64,000 nt of DNA from NCBI RefSeq assembly GCF_900103195.1, contig NZ_FMWU01000009.1, positions 124,001 to 188,000 of the forward strand, in the 5' to 3' direction. This DNA is from Methylobacterium sp. UNC378MF. GTDB lineage: Bacteria > Pseudomonadota > Alphaproteobacteria > Rhizobiales > Beijerinckiaceae. A model generated the notes under the pieces. The model made no database searches. It had not been told where the DNA came from and saw only the letters and a list, made by a program, of their open reading frames with translations. Within the stretch, counting starts at the first letter, position 1; each line of letters begins with the position of its first letter. The translations under genes and the position numbers were made by a program. This document shows positions 35,376-45,269 of the stretch, in pieces.

Positions 35376-35623
35376 GGCTTCTCCTCGGGCGACTGGGTTC
35401 GGACGGCCATGAGCGCCACCAGGAAGAGAAGCGGCACCGCCGCCGAGCCCACCGCCAGTTCGGACAGGGCGACGTCGGGGGCCTGAAGGCCATCGAACAG
35501 GATGGCCAGGACGAGCCCGTTGACCGCGATCGCGAAGACTTGTCGTGCGGGATCGCGCACGAGCACCACGGCGGTGCCGGAGATCGCGGTGAACAGGAAC
35601 AGCAGCGGCAGGATCACGGTCAT
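35372..35623 (-). CDS. MbhD-like/DUF4040 subunit (MrpA C-terminal module)
   Basis: An 83-residue protein with three helices: VILPLLFLFTAISGTAVVLV, VFAIAVNGLVLAILFDGL and a last helix containing PLLFLVALMAVR. The APDVALSELAVGSAAVPLLF segment matches the MbhD/DUF4040 portion of MrpA. It sits between mrpG and mrpB, exactly where a separated MrpA tail would be expected. Confidence 0.82.
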   Translation of the reverse strand: MTVILPLLFLFTAISGTAVVLVRDPARQVFAIAVNGLVLAILFDGLQAPDVALSELAVGSAAVPLLFLVALMAVRTQSPEEKP

Positions 35624-35633
35624 CGAAGTTTCC

Positions 35634-35918
35634 TCATGCCGAACGGCCCTCGCGCATCAGCACGGCCCGCCCGGACACGTGCGACAGCACCGCCGCCCAG
35701 CCGAGGAAGATGACCATCATCAGCAGGATCTTGAGCGAGCGCCCGGAGAGGCCGTCGGCCAGGAAGGCAGCCACCGTGATGGGGGCAGAGGCCGAGACGT
35801 TGAGGAAGGCCAGCGCGTGCAGCCTGTCCAGGGCGCGGGGGAGACGCCACAGGGCGAGTGCGGAGAGCCACGTCACCGCCACCGCGAGGGTCAGCAGAAG
35901 ACCAATGACGACGCTCAT
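35634..35918 (-). CDS. mrpG: Mrp-type antiporter subunit G
   Basis: A 94-residue membrane protein with three helices. MrpG features are ALWRLPRALDRLHALAFLN (the family's R-x-P-D-x-Y/L-R-x-H-A) and LADGLSGRSLKILLMMVIFL. Its ATG overlaps the mrpF stop, and the next gene begins ten bases after its own stop. Confidence 0.82.
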   Translation of the reverse strand: MSVVIGLLLTLAVAVTWLSALALWRLPRALDRLHALAFLNVSASAPITVAAFLADGLSGRSLKILLMMVIFLGWAAVLSHVSGRAVLMREGRSA

Positions 35919-36166
35919 ATCCAGCGCTCCAGGAAGACCGCGAGCAACATCGTGCCGGGCAGGTTGAGCAGGACCAGAGTGAGGGCGAGGTCGGTGATCG
36001 AGGCCTGATCGGTGGCGAAGGCCATGAGCGTCAGGATCAGGACCGTGACGCTGCCGACGAGCTGGTAGGCGGCGAAGCGCTGGCCAGGCGGGCCCCGCCA
36101 CGCCAGGGCCGCTGCGAGCGCGAGTGGCGGCAGCAGCGCCAGGATGGCGGCCGTCCAGATGGTCAT
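35915..36166 (-). CDS. mrpF: Mrp-type antiporter subunit F
   Basis: An 83-residue protein with three helices: TAAILALLPPLALAAALAW, YQLVGSVTVLILTLMAFAT and a C-terminal LTLVLLNLPGTMLLAVFLE. The position and the LALTLVLLN...F pattern match MrpF. It overlaps mrpE upstream and mrpG downstream by ATGA junctions. Confidence 0.82.
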   Translation of the reverse strand: MTIWTAAILALLPPLALAAALAWRGPPGQRFAAYQLVGSVTVLILTLMAFATDQASITDLALTLVLLNLPGTMLLAVFLERWI

Positions 36167-36654
36167 GGCGCGTCATCCGCCAGGACGTGCGTCGCCACCG
36201 TTCCGTGTTCGCGGTCGAGAGTGAGCACGTAGCTGTCAGGGGCGAGCGAGGCGGCAAGCAGCCCGGTAGCCCGCGCGGCCGGCGCCGTCCGGCCCTCGGG
36301 CGTTGCCCAGGCGAATTCGGCGGCGCTCCGCTCACGGATCGTCCCGCCACCGACGCCACCGAGCAGCGCCCTCACCAAGTGAAGGGCCACTCGGGCCGTC
36401 TGGCGCGGCATGCCACGAAGCGCAGGCCCGATTGGACTCAGCGTCCCTCGGTCGAAGCGGAACAGCACGCCGCCGCGCCGGCCGACGCCCCACCACCAAA
36501 ACGTGCCGAGACTGGCGCAGGCGAGGGCGGCGAGGCCCTCGTTCGCGCTCACCGACCCGGCGAAGACCATGTAGGTTACGACGAGGACGAGCCAGATCGC
36601 GACGCCGTCGCGTCGCGAGCGCCTCCTGATCCCACTGATCGGTCCTGCCCGCAT
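36163..36654 (-). CDS. mrpE: Mrp-type antiporter subunit E
   Basis: A 163-residue protein, first gene of the operon. Two N-terminal helices (AIWLVLVVTYMVFAGSVS and LAALACASLGTFWWWG) precede a soluble domain whose PDSYVLTLDREHGTVATHVL ending is diagnostic of MrpE. The start at 36654 has AGGA five bases upstream; the ATG at 36699 would add 15 residues. The operon order E-F-G-MbhD-like-B-C-D is unusual in lacking the large part of MrpA. Confidence 0.82.
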   Translation of the reverse strand: MRAGPISGIRRRSRRDGVAIWLVLVVTYMVFAGSVSANEGLAALACASLGTFWWWGVGRRGGVLFRFDRGTLSPIGPALRGMPRQTARVALHLVRALLGGVGGGTIRERSAAEFAWATPEGRTAPAARATGLLAASLAPDSYVLTLDREHGTVATHVLADDAP

Positions 36655-36773
36655 CGATCCTGACCGGGGCGTGCCCCGCGGAAGCGTGGCGATGCGCATA
36701 TCCGACCAAACTTCGCCGCGGGCGTCGGCGTTCCCGGAACTCGAAGATACGCTTCCGTGTAGGGCGATCAGAG

Positions 36774-37355
36774 ATGGAAATGCGCATGAAAGCCGAGATC
36801 CTCAATATCCGCTTCCTCCACCAGGGCTGGAGCCGGTTCGGGATTGCTCAGGTCCGCCTCGCCGACGGCGCCGTGGTCGAGCGGGAGATCGAGGATCACG
36901 GCAACTCGGTCGGGATCCTGCCCTACGACCCCGAGCGCAGGGTCGCCACGCTTGTTCGCGAATTGCGGGTCCCGCCGCTATTCGTGGCCGGCGAGCAGGT
37001 CCAGCTAGAGGCCCCGGCCGGCCTGATCGAGGACGGCAGCCCGGAAGCGAACGCCCGCCGGGAGGCGATGGAGGAGGTGGGCCTGCATCTGCACGCCCTG
37101 GAATTCGTCGCCGCCGCCTATTCCTGCGCGAGCCTCACCACCGAGAAGATCCACCTCTATCTCGCGCCCTACGGCCAGGCGGATCGGGCGGGGGCCGGCG
37201 GCGGGGCCGAGGGCGAGCACGAGAATATCCGGGTCGTCGAGATGCCGCTGGCCGAACTCGCCGGCCGAGCCGACCGCGCCGAGATCACCGATCTGAAGAC
37301 ACTTACCCTGGTTCTTTCGCTCCGGGCGCGGCATCCGGAGCTGTTTGAGACGTGA
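36774..37355 (+). CDS. Nudix hydrolase, NudK/ADP-ribose pyrophosphatase type
   Basis: A 193-residue enzyme. The Nudix box is complete: GLIEDGSPEANARREAMEEV followed by GL, giving the G-x5-E-x7-REAxEE-x-G pattern that binds magnesium. The upstream QVQLEAPAG matches NudK/GDP-mannose pyrophosphatase and ADP-ribose pyrophosphatase proteins. It hydrolyses a nucleoside diphosphate linked to another moiety. An in-frame ATG four codons later (MKAEIL) is an alternative start. A tiny membrane ORF overlaps its stop codon. Confidence 0.87.
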   Translation: MEMRMKAEILNIRFLHQGWSRFGIAQVRLADGAVVEREIEDHGNSVGILPYDPERRVATLVRELRVPPLFVAGEQVQLEAPAGLIEDGSPEANARREAMEEVGLHLHALEFVAAAYSCASLTTEKIHLYLAPYGQADRAGAGGGAEGEHENIRVVEMPLAELAGRADRAEITDLKTLTLVLSLRARHPELFET

Positions 37356-37441
37356 GACGCCGCTATCGTGGGCTCGTCCGGGGCCTCCTGACTGCACTGG
37401 CGCTCACCGCGGCCGCGTGGATCGCATTCCACCTGCGGTGA
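37352..37441 (+). CDS. Possible 29-residue membrane peptide
   Basis: GTG at 37352 overlaps the Nudix stop codon (GTGA). The product has a basic start (RRRYRGLVRG), one hydrophobic helix (LLTALALTAAAWIAFHL) and a terminal Arg, the usual look of small bacterial membrane peptides. Translational coupling is suggested by the overlap. There is no independent evidence. Confidence 0.4.
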   Translation: MRRRYRGLVRGLLTALALTAAAWIAFHLR

Positions 37442-37512
37442 GGTCGCTCGGGACGGCTTGATCGCCGGCCACGGCGGGCCCATCGTCCGCGCAAGACTCG
37501 GGAGGTCACCGG

Positions 37513-38682
37513 ATGACGCGCGCCTGCATCGTGGGCTGGGCCCACACACCCTTTGGCAAGCTGGAGGAGCCGGATGTTGAAGGGCTGATCGCCCGGGTTT
37601 CGGGCGAGGCGCTGGCCCATGCCGGGATCGAGGAATCCCAGGTCGACGGCATTTATGTCGGCTCGATGAATACCGGCTTCTCGAAGCAGGGCTTCGAGGG
37701 CTCGCTGGTGGCAGTGAACCGGCCGGGCCTCGCCCACGCGCCGGCGACCCATCTGGAGAATGCCTGCGCCACCGGCTCGGCGGCGCTGTATGCTGCCCTT
37801 GACTTCGTGGATAGTGGCCGCGGCCGGGTGGCCCTGGTGATCGGCGCCGAGAAGATGACGGCCAAAACCGTCGCCGAGACGGGCGACATCCTCCTCGGCG
37901 CCTCCTACCGCAAGGAGGAGGCCGACATCGAAGGGGGCTTTGCCGGCGTGTTCGGACGGATCGCGGCGGGATACTTCCAGTGCTACGGAGACCGCAGCGA
38001 GGAGCTCGCCCGTATCGCCGCCAAAAATCACCGCAACGGTGTTGGAAATCCCTTCGCGCAGCTGCGCAAGGATCTGGGCTTCGACTTCTGCAACCGCGTC
38101 TCAGACAAAAATCCCTACGTCGCAGCGCCCCTGCGGCGCACCGACTGCTCGCTGATCTCGGACGGCGCGGCGGCCTTGGTGGTGGCAGATGCCGAGCTGG
38201 CCGAGGGGCTTGATCGGGCGGTCGGCTTTCGCGCCCGGGCGCACGTCAACGACATCCTGCCCCTGTCCCGCCGCGACCCCACGGAGTTCAAGGGCGCACG
38301 GATGGCCTGGGAGAAGGCGCGCGCACAGGCCGGGCTCAGCAACGCGGATCTGTCCTTCGTGGAGACCCACGACTGCTTCACCATCGCGGAGCTGATCGAG
38401 TACGAGGCCATGGGGCTCGCCGCTCCCGGTGAGGGCTACCGCGTCGTGCGCGAGGGGCTGGCCGAGAAGGGCGGCAGGCTACCGATCAACCCATCCGGCG
38501 GATTGAAGGCCAAAGGTCACCCGGTGGGCGCCACCGGCGTGTCGATGCACGTGATGGCCTGCCTCCAGCTCATGGGCGAGGCTGGCGAGATGCAGGTGCC
38601 CGGGGCCGAACTCGCCGGGATCTTCAACATGGGCGGCGCGGCGGTGGCAAACTACGTGTCGATCCTGGAGCGGCGGCGCTGA
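37513..38682 (+). CDS. Thiolase-family acetyl-CoA acyltransferase
   Basis: A 389-residue thiolase-fold enzyme of the SCP-x/lipid-transfer-like branch, not the classical PhaA branch. The nucleophile is Cys85 in NACATGSAAL. A histidine lies in ETHDCFTIAELIEYEAMGL, and the C-terminal NPSGGLKAKGHPVGATG supplies the second active-site histidine; the closing NMGGAAVANYVSIL is typical. It probably makes or cleaves acyl-CoA thioesters, with unknown chain preference. A GGGAGGT Shine-Dalgarno precedes the ATG. Confidence 0.88.
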   Translation: MTRACIVGWAHTPFGKLEEPDVEGLIARVSGEALAHAGIEESQVDGIYVGSMNTGFSKQGFEGSLVAVNRPGLAHAPATHLENACATGSAALYAALDFVDSGRGRVALVIGAEKMTAKTVAETGDILLGASYRKEEADIEGGFAGVFGRIAAGYFQCYGDRSEELARIAAKNHRNGVGNPFAQLRKDLGFDFCNRVSDKNPYVAAPLRRTDCSLISDGAAALVVADAELAEGLDRAVGFRARAHVNDILPLSRRDPTEFKGARMAWEKARAQAGLSNADLSFVETHDCFTIAELIEYEAMGLAAPGEGYRVVREGLAEKGGRLPINPSGGLKAKGHPVGATGVSMHVMACLQLMGEAGEMQVPGAELAGIFNMGGAAVANYVSILERRR

Positions 38683-38828
38683 GCAGCGGTCCCACGCACC
38701 GTTGGTGATCACGAATCACAGCTTTCCTCTGTCTCGCGGGAGAGGATCGAGTGCGGGGCGCATCGCCTCGCCGTCAGCGTCTTTGCGAGCGCGGGAGCCC
38801 ACGCACTCCCCGAGCACGAACGTCGTGC

Positions 38829-40121
38829 TCAGTCCAGCTTGTCCAGCGCCTGCTGGAGATCGGCAATCAGGTCGGCCTCGTTCTCAAGCCCGATCGAGAG
38901 GCGGACGGTTTCGGGCCCGACCTGCGCGGCGGCCTTCTCGTGCTCCGGCAGCTGCCGGTGCGTGGTCGAGGATGGGTGAATCGCCAGCGACTTGATCTCG
39001 CCGATGTTCACGAGGTGTGAGATCAGCTCGAGGCCGGCGATGAACGTGAGCGCCGCCGGCTCGCCACCCTTCAACGCGAAGGTGAAGATCGAGCCCGGCC
39101 CGTTCGGCGTATAGCGCCGGGCGAGGTCCTCCCCGGGTTGTCCCGGCAGCAGCGGGTAGCTCACCCATGCCACCGCCGGATGATCCTTGAGGAAGGCCGC
39201 CACCGCTCGCGCATTGGCGCAGTGGCGCTCCATGCGCAGCGGCAAGGTCTCGATGCCCATGAGCGTCAGGAACGCGTTCATCGGTGACAGGCCGGGCCCG
39301 AGGTCGCGCAGGCCGAAGAACCGGCACGCCGCCGCGAACGGGGTCGCCGGGAAAGCCTTAGTCAGGACGAGCCCGTCGTAATCCGGCCAGGGCTCGGTGA
39401 TCAGGTTGTAGCCGCCGGATTTCGACCAATCGAAGCGGCCGGCATCGCAGATCACGCCGCCGATGGTCTGGCCGGATCCGCCCAGGAACTTCGACGTCGA
39501 GTGCACGACGATGTCGGCTCCGTGCTCGATCGGGCGGATCAGGGCCGGTGAGGCGAGGGTGTTGTCGACCACCAGCGGCAGGCCGTGGCGCCGGGCCACC
39601 GCCGCGATTCCGTCGAGGTCCATCACGGAGGCGCAGGGATTTACGATCGACTCGCAGACGATCGCCCGACAGTCCGGAGTGATCGCCGCCTCGAAATCCT
39701 CAGGGCGCATGCCGGCGGCGAAGCGGGGCTTCAGATCGTAGCGGCCGTCGAGGCGGCGCATCAGGCCGAGCGAGCCGCCGAACAGGCGCGGCGACGCGAC
39801 GTACGCGTCGCCGCTCTTCATCAGAGTCATCAGAACGAGCAGCATCGCCGACTGCCCGGAGGAGACTGCCACCGCACCCTTGGCGCCCTCAAGGTCGGCG
39901 ATGCGGCGTTCCAGCGCAGCGACCGTTGGGTTGGAGCCGCGGGAGTACGAGAAGCCGGTCCGCCGGCCGGCGAAGATATCCGCCGCCTGCTCGGTCGAGT
40001 CGAACACGAAGCCGTTCGTGAAGTAGATCGGCTGGATCCGCGCGCCCGTGGCGGGGTCCGGCGCCGCGCCGGCATGGATGGCCCGGGTCGCGAAGCGGTA
40101 GGGTCGGGTCTGATCCGTCAT
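38829..40121 (-). CDS. metY: O-acetylhomoserine sulfhydrylase
   Basis: A 430-residue PLP enzyme of the Cys/Met metabolism family. It starts TRAIHAGAAPDPATGARIQP; the active lysine is in VVHSTSKFLGGSGQTIGG, the PLP-contact region is AVAVSSGQSAMLLVLM, and the C-terminal SLAIHPSSTTHRQL is characteristic. Length and the insertion after the lysine fit MetY rather than the shorter MetZ/MetB. It makes homocysteine from O-acetylhomoserine and sulfide. Only 58 bases separate it from the upstream receiver gene, and no SAM-II riboswitch was seen there. Confidence 0.88.
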   Translation of the reverse strand: MTDQTRPYRFATRAIHAGAAPDPATGARIQPIYFTNGFVFDSTEQAADIFAGRRTGFSYSRGSNPTVAALERRIADLEGAKGAVAVSSGQSAMLLVLMTLMKSGDAYVASPRLFGGSLGLMRRLDGRYDLKPRFAAGMRPEDFEAAITPDCRAIVCESIVNPCASVMDLDGIAAVARRHGLPLVVDNTLASPALIRPIEHGADIVVHSTSKFLGGSGQTIGGVICDAGRFDWSKSGGYNLITEPWPDYDGLVLTKAFPATPFAAACRFFGLRDLGPGLSPMNAFLTLMGIETLPLRMERHCANARAVAAFLKDHPAVAWVSYPLLPGQPGEDLARRYTPNGPGSIFTFALKGGEPAALTFIAGLELISHLVNIGEIKSLAIHPSSTTHRQLPEHEKAAAQVGPETVRLSIGLENEADLIADLQQALDKLD

Positions 40122-40179
40122 GGCTCTCGGTCGGGTGTTCAGTGCCCGGACCGTGGGTGAACCCGAGCGGATCTGTGGG

Positions 40180-40566
40180 TCAAGCCGCGCGGCTGATGAA
40201 GGCCTGAAGGGTTCGGACCAGGGTCGTCGGCTCGTAGGGCTTCGGAATGAAGCGAGCGCCATCCGGCATGTCGTGGGGGCCGGGCGTGCCCATCCCGGAT
40301 ACCACCAGAACGGGAATCGACGGCCAGCGATGCGCCACGAGGCGGGCGAGGGCGAAACCGTCCATCGAGCCCTGCGGCATGTCGACGTCGGTCATCAGGA
40401 CGCCGACATCGTCCCGGTTCTCCAAGACCTTCAGCGCCTTGTCGGCATGCGTCGCCTCGACGACGGTGAAGCCCGCATCCGCAAGGGTGTCAGACGCCTC
40501 CATCAGCAGGAGGCCGTCATCTTCCACCAGGAGCACCACGGGTTGGTCGGACGGGCTATCTGACAT
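40180..40566 (-). CDS. Single-domain response regulator (receiver only)
   Basis: A 128-residue CheY-like receiver. The acidic pocket is Glu15/Asp16, the phosphoacceptor is Asp60 in MTDVDMP, followed by Ser90 in VVSGMG and Lys109 in FIPKPYEP. There is no output domain. The phospho-site context VDMPQGSMDGF is typical of the alphaproteobacterial single-domain regulators linked to HWE/HisKA2 kinases. It lies upstream of metY on the same strand; no kinase gene is nearby. Confidence 0.88.
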   Translation of the reverse strand: MSDSPSDQPVVLLVEDDGLLLMEASDTLADAGFTVVEATHADKALKVLENRDDVGVLMTDVDMPQGSMDGFALARLVAHRWPSIPVLVVSGMGTPGPHDMPDGARFIPKPYEPTTLVRTLQAFISRAA

Positions 40567-40652
40567 CAGACCTGCGAAGGTGAGTCCTAATTCCGAAGTC
40601 CGCGCCCTATTCCTCCGGGGCTCCCCGCGTCAAGGCGCAGGGACCGGATGGG

Positions 40653-41309
40653 TCAGGCCGCCTCGTCGCGCTTGCCGAGGCGTTTGTCGAGGTAGGTGTC
40701 CACCGTTTGCGTCAGTTCCTCGACCTTGCCGTCGAAGAAATGGTTCGCGCCGTCGACCATCTGGTGCTCGATGATGACGCCCTTCTGGGTCTTCACCTTC
40801 TCGATCACCGGCATGACTTCACGAGCGGGGGCCACCCGGTCCTCGGAACCGTGCACGAACAATCCGGAAGAGGGGCAGGGGGCCAGGAAGGTGAAGTCGT
40901 AGCGGTTCGCCATTGCGGCGATGGAGATGAAGCCCTCGATCTCGGGACGGCGCATCAGCAGCTGCATACCGATCCACGAGCCGAACGACACGCCGGCGAT
41001 CCAGCAGGACTTCGCCTCAGGGTTGACGGACTGCACCCAGTCCAGGGCGGCGGCGGCATCCGACAGCTCGCCCGAGCCGTGGTCGAAGGAACCCTGGCTG
41101 CGACCGACCCCACGGAAATTGAAGCGCAGGGCTGCAAACCCACGATTGGCGAAGGTGTAGAAAAGATTGTACACAATCTGATTGTTCATCGTGCCCCCGA
41201 ATTGAGGATGCGGGTGCAGGATGATGGCGATCGGCGCACCGCGCTTCTTGGGAGCTTGGTAACGACCTTCCAGGCGGCCGGCCGGGCCGGTGAAGATGAC
41301 TTCGGGCAT
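40653..41309 (-). CDS. Alpha/beta hydrolase, dienelactone-hydrolase-like
   Basis: A 218-residue hydrolase. Hallmarks are IILHPHPQFGGTMNNQIV, LRFNFRGVGRSQGSFDHG, the nucleophile motif GVSFGSWIGM, FVHGSEDRVAP and a histidine in GANHFFDG. This family is commonly found beside suf operons in Hyphomicrobiales, and here it is divergent from one. Natural substrate unknown. The ATG at 41309 gives the canonical MPEVIFTGPAGRLEGRY start. Confidence 0.85.
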   Translation of the reverse strand: MPEVIFTGPAGRLEGRYQAPKKRGAPIAIILHPHPQFGGTMNNQIVYNLFYTFANRGFAALRFNFRGVGRSQGSFDHGSGELSDAAAALDWVQSVNPEAKSCWIAGVSFGSWIGMQLLMRRPEIEGFISIAAMANRYDFTFLAPCPSSGLFVHGSEDRVAPAREVMPVIEKVKTQKGVIIEHQMVDGANHFFDGKVEELTQTVDTYLDKRLGKRDEAA

Positions 41310-41401
41310 CGCTCGTCTCTCACTCTCGAGACCGCCCGCCGGGCGATCGGCGCGGCGGCGCGGCAACCTTGACTCGTCGCGCACGCCCCATAAAAGCAGT
41401 C

Positions 41402-41435
41402 TTAGAATAGTTCTAGATGATTAGAACTATTCTAA
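41402..41435. promoter_or_regulatory. Two Irr-type ICE boxes upstream of the suf operon
   Basis: TTAGAATAGTTCTAG at 41402-41416 and TTAGAACTATTCTAA at 41421-41435 each fit TTAGAA-N3-TTCTAA, the type of motif bound by the heme-responsive regulator Irr in Hyphomicrobiales. Together they also form a 15-base inverted repeat (41401-41415 with 41422-41436). They lie 146 bases before the first suf-operon gene and between it and the divergent hydrolase. Confidence 0.7.
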
Positions 41436-41581
41436 GGAAGCCGCTTGAAGCTCCGCGCCGGCTGCAACGCCGACCGGGCTGGGTCGGCGGGATCTCATTC
41501 TCTCGGCGCGCCTTAGCACGGCGAGCCGGTGCGCGGGCAAGGAATTGTGACGCGCCGCAGCAGAGGGCTAACGGAACGCGG

Positions 41582-42751
41582 ATGAGCCGGGCACGTGCCT
41601 ATCTCGACTACAATGCGACCGCGCCAGTCCGCCCTGACGTCGCGGACGCAGTGGCGCGCGCGCTGATGCTCCCCGGCAATCCGTCCTCCATCCACGCGGA
41701 GGGCCGCGCGGCCCGGGCTGCTCTCGAAGCGGCCCGCGCCGAGGTCGCGGCCCTGGTACATGCACGGCCCGAGCAGGTCGTCTTCACTAGCGGCGGCACC
41801 GAGGCAGCGAACGCGGCCCTGTCAGGCGCCCTGCGGCGCCGAGGCACGCCGGCCCCGACCCGGCTTCTCTACTCGGCGACGGAGCATCCCTGCGTCGCGG
41901 CGGGCCATCGGTTCCCCGAGGCGGCCGCGGAGGAGGTGCCGGTCAAGGCCGACGGCGTGGTCGATCTCGCCGTCTTGGAGGCGCGTCTCGCCGCGCTGGC
42001 GGATGAGACCGTGCTTCTCTCGGTCCACGCCGCCAACAACGAGACTGGCGCGGTGCAACCGCTCGCCGATATCGTCGGCTTGTCCCGAAAGCATGACAGG
42101 ATCCTGGTTCACAGCGACGGCGTGCAGGCGGCTGGGAAGATCCCCCTCGACATGGCCGGCCTCGGTCTCGACGCGCTCACCCTGTCGGGCCACAAATTCG
42201 GGGCGCCGAAGGGCGTCGGCGCCCTGGTGCTGGCCGACGGCGTCACTCTGGAGAGGGCCTTTCTGCGCGGCGGCGGCCAGGAGCGCCGGCAGCGCTGCGG
42301 CACCGAGTGCCTGCCGGCGATCGTCGGGATGGGCGAGGCCGCCCGGATCGCCCGCGAATCCCTCGCACGGGAGGCGGCGCGCCTGTCGACCCTGCGCGAC
42401 CGGATCGAGGCGGGCGTGCGCGCCCTGGCTCCGGGTGCGGTGGTGTTCGCCGCCGGTGCCGCACGCCTGCCCAACACCCTCAGCTTCTCGGTCCCGGGGC
42501 TCGACGCCCCCGCGGCCCTGATCGCCCTCGACCTCGCCGGCGTGGCGGTATCGTCGGGCTCGGCCTGCTCGTCAGGCAAGGTCGCGCGCTCGGCGACGCT
42601 CGCCGCGATGGGCGTCGATCCTGATCTCGCCGGGGGGGCACTGCGCGTCAGCCTCGGCTGGAACTCGGTGGACGAGGAGGTGGCATGCTTCCTCGACGCC
42701 TTCGAACGGGCCTTGCAGCCCCTATATAGACGGCGAGGACAGGCGGCCTGA
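41582..42751 (+). CDS. Cysteine desulfurase, NifS/IscS class
   Basis: A 389-residue PLP enzyme, first gene of the suf operon. The lysine is Lys205 in LSGHKFGAPKG, and the catalytic Cys329 lies in the loop SSGSACSSGKVA, placing it with class I desulfurases (IscS/NifS). It removes sulfur from cysteine as a persulfide. The frame is open upstream through the ICE boxes, but the ATG at 41582 gives the canonical YLDYNATAPV start. A second desulfurase of class II (sufS) is encoded in the same operon. Confidence 0.9.
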   Translation: MSRARAYLDYNATAPVRPDVADAVARALMLPGNPSSIHAEGRAARAALEAARAEVAALVHARPEQVVFTSGGTEAANAALSGALRRRGTPAPTRLLYSATEHPCVAAGHRFPEAAAEEVPVKADGVVDLAVLEARLAALADETVLLSVHAANNETGAVQPLADIVGLSRKHDRILVHSDGVQAAGKIPLDMAGLGLDALTLSGHKFGAPKGVGALVLADGVTLERAFLRGGGQERRQRCGTECLPAIVGMGEAARIARESLAREAARLSTLRDRIEAGVRALAPGAVVFAAGAARLPNTLSFSVPGLDAPAALIALDLAGVAVSSGSACSSGKVARSATLAAMGVDPDLAGGALRVSLGWNSVDEEVACFLDAFERALQPLYRRRGQAA

Positions 42752-42820
42752 GGGCCGCATCCCCCGCTTTCCGCCAGACGCTTCCCGGTCCTTGACGCCG
42801 GAGATGCCCAGGAGACGCTG

Positions 42821-44290
<1,470 letters not shown>

Positions 44291-44313
44291 GGGCCCTCAA
44301 CGGGTGTGTGCAT

Positions 44314-44425
44314 CCTCCCTCCCCCTTGCGGGGAGGGGCAGGGGTGGGGGTGGTGCCGGATAAAGTGCGGCGTTGCCTTCTGCTCCACCCCCACCTCCAA
44401 CTCCTCCCCGCAAGGGGGAGGAGAG
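44314..44425. repeat. Dispersed interrupted palindrome between sufB and sufC
   Basis: The left end CTCCCTCCCCCTTGCGGGGA and the right end CTCCTCCCCGCAAGGGGGAG are near-perfect complements, and inner GGGGTGGGGGTGG pairs with CCACCCCCACC, so the transcript can form a very long hairpin. It is the better preserved of two related elements in the window (the other is at 7456-7566). Confidence 0.8.
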
Positions 44426-44513
44426 CGCGTCGCACTTCGTCACGCCAGGGTGCGTGAGCAGCGAGGCCTCGGGGCAGGGGACAATCAGCGAATTCGAACA
44501 GGACGACCAAGAC

Positions 44514-45266
<753 letters not shown>

Positions 45267-45269
45267 ACC

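Noticed and set aside
40122..40179. Possible SAM-II riboswitch before metY
   Set aside because: The gap is only 58 bases and lacks the conserved SAM-II pseudoknot sequence. Some relatives carry such a switch here, but this locus does not show one.
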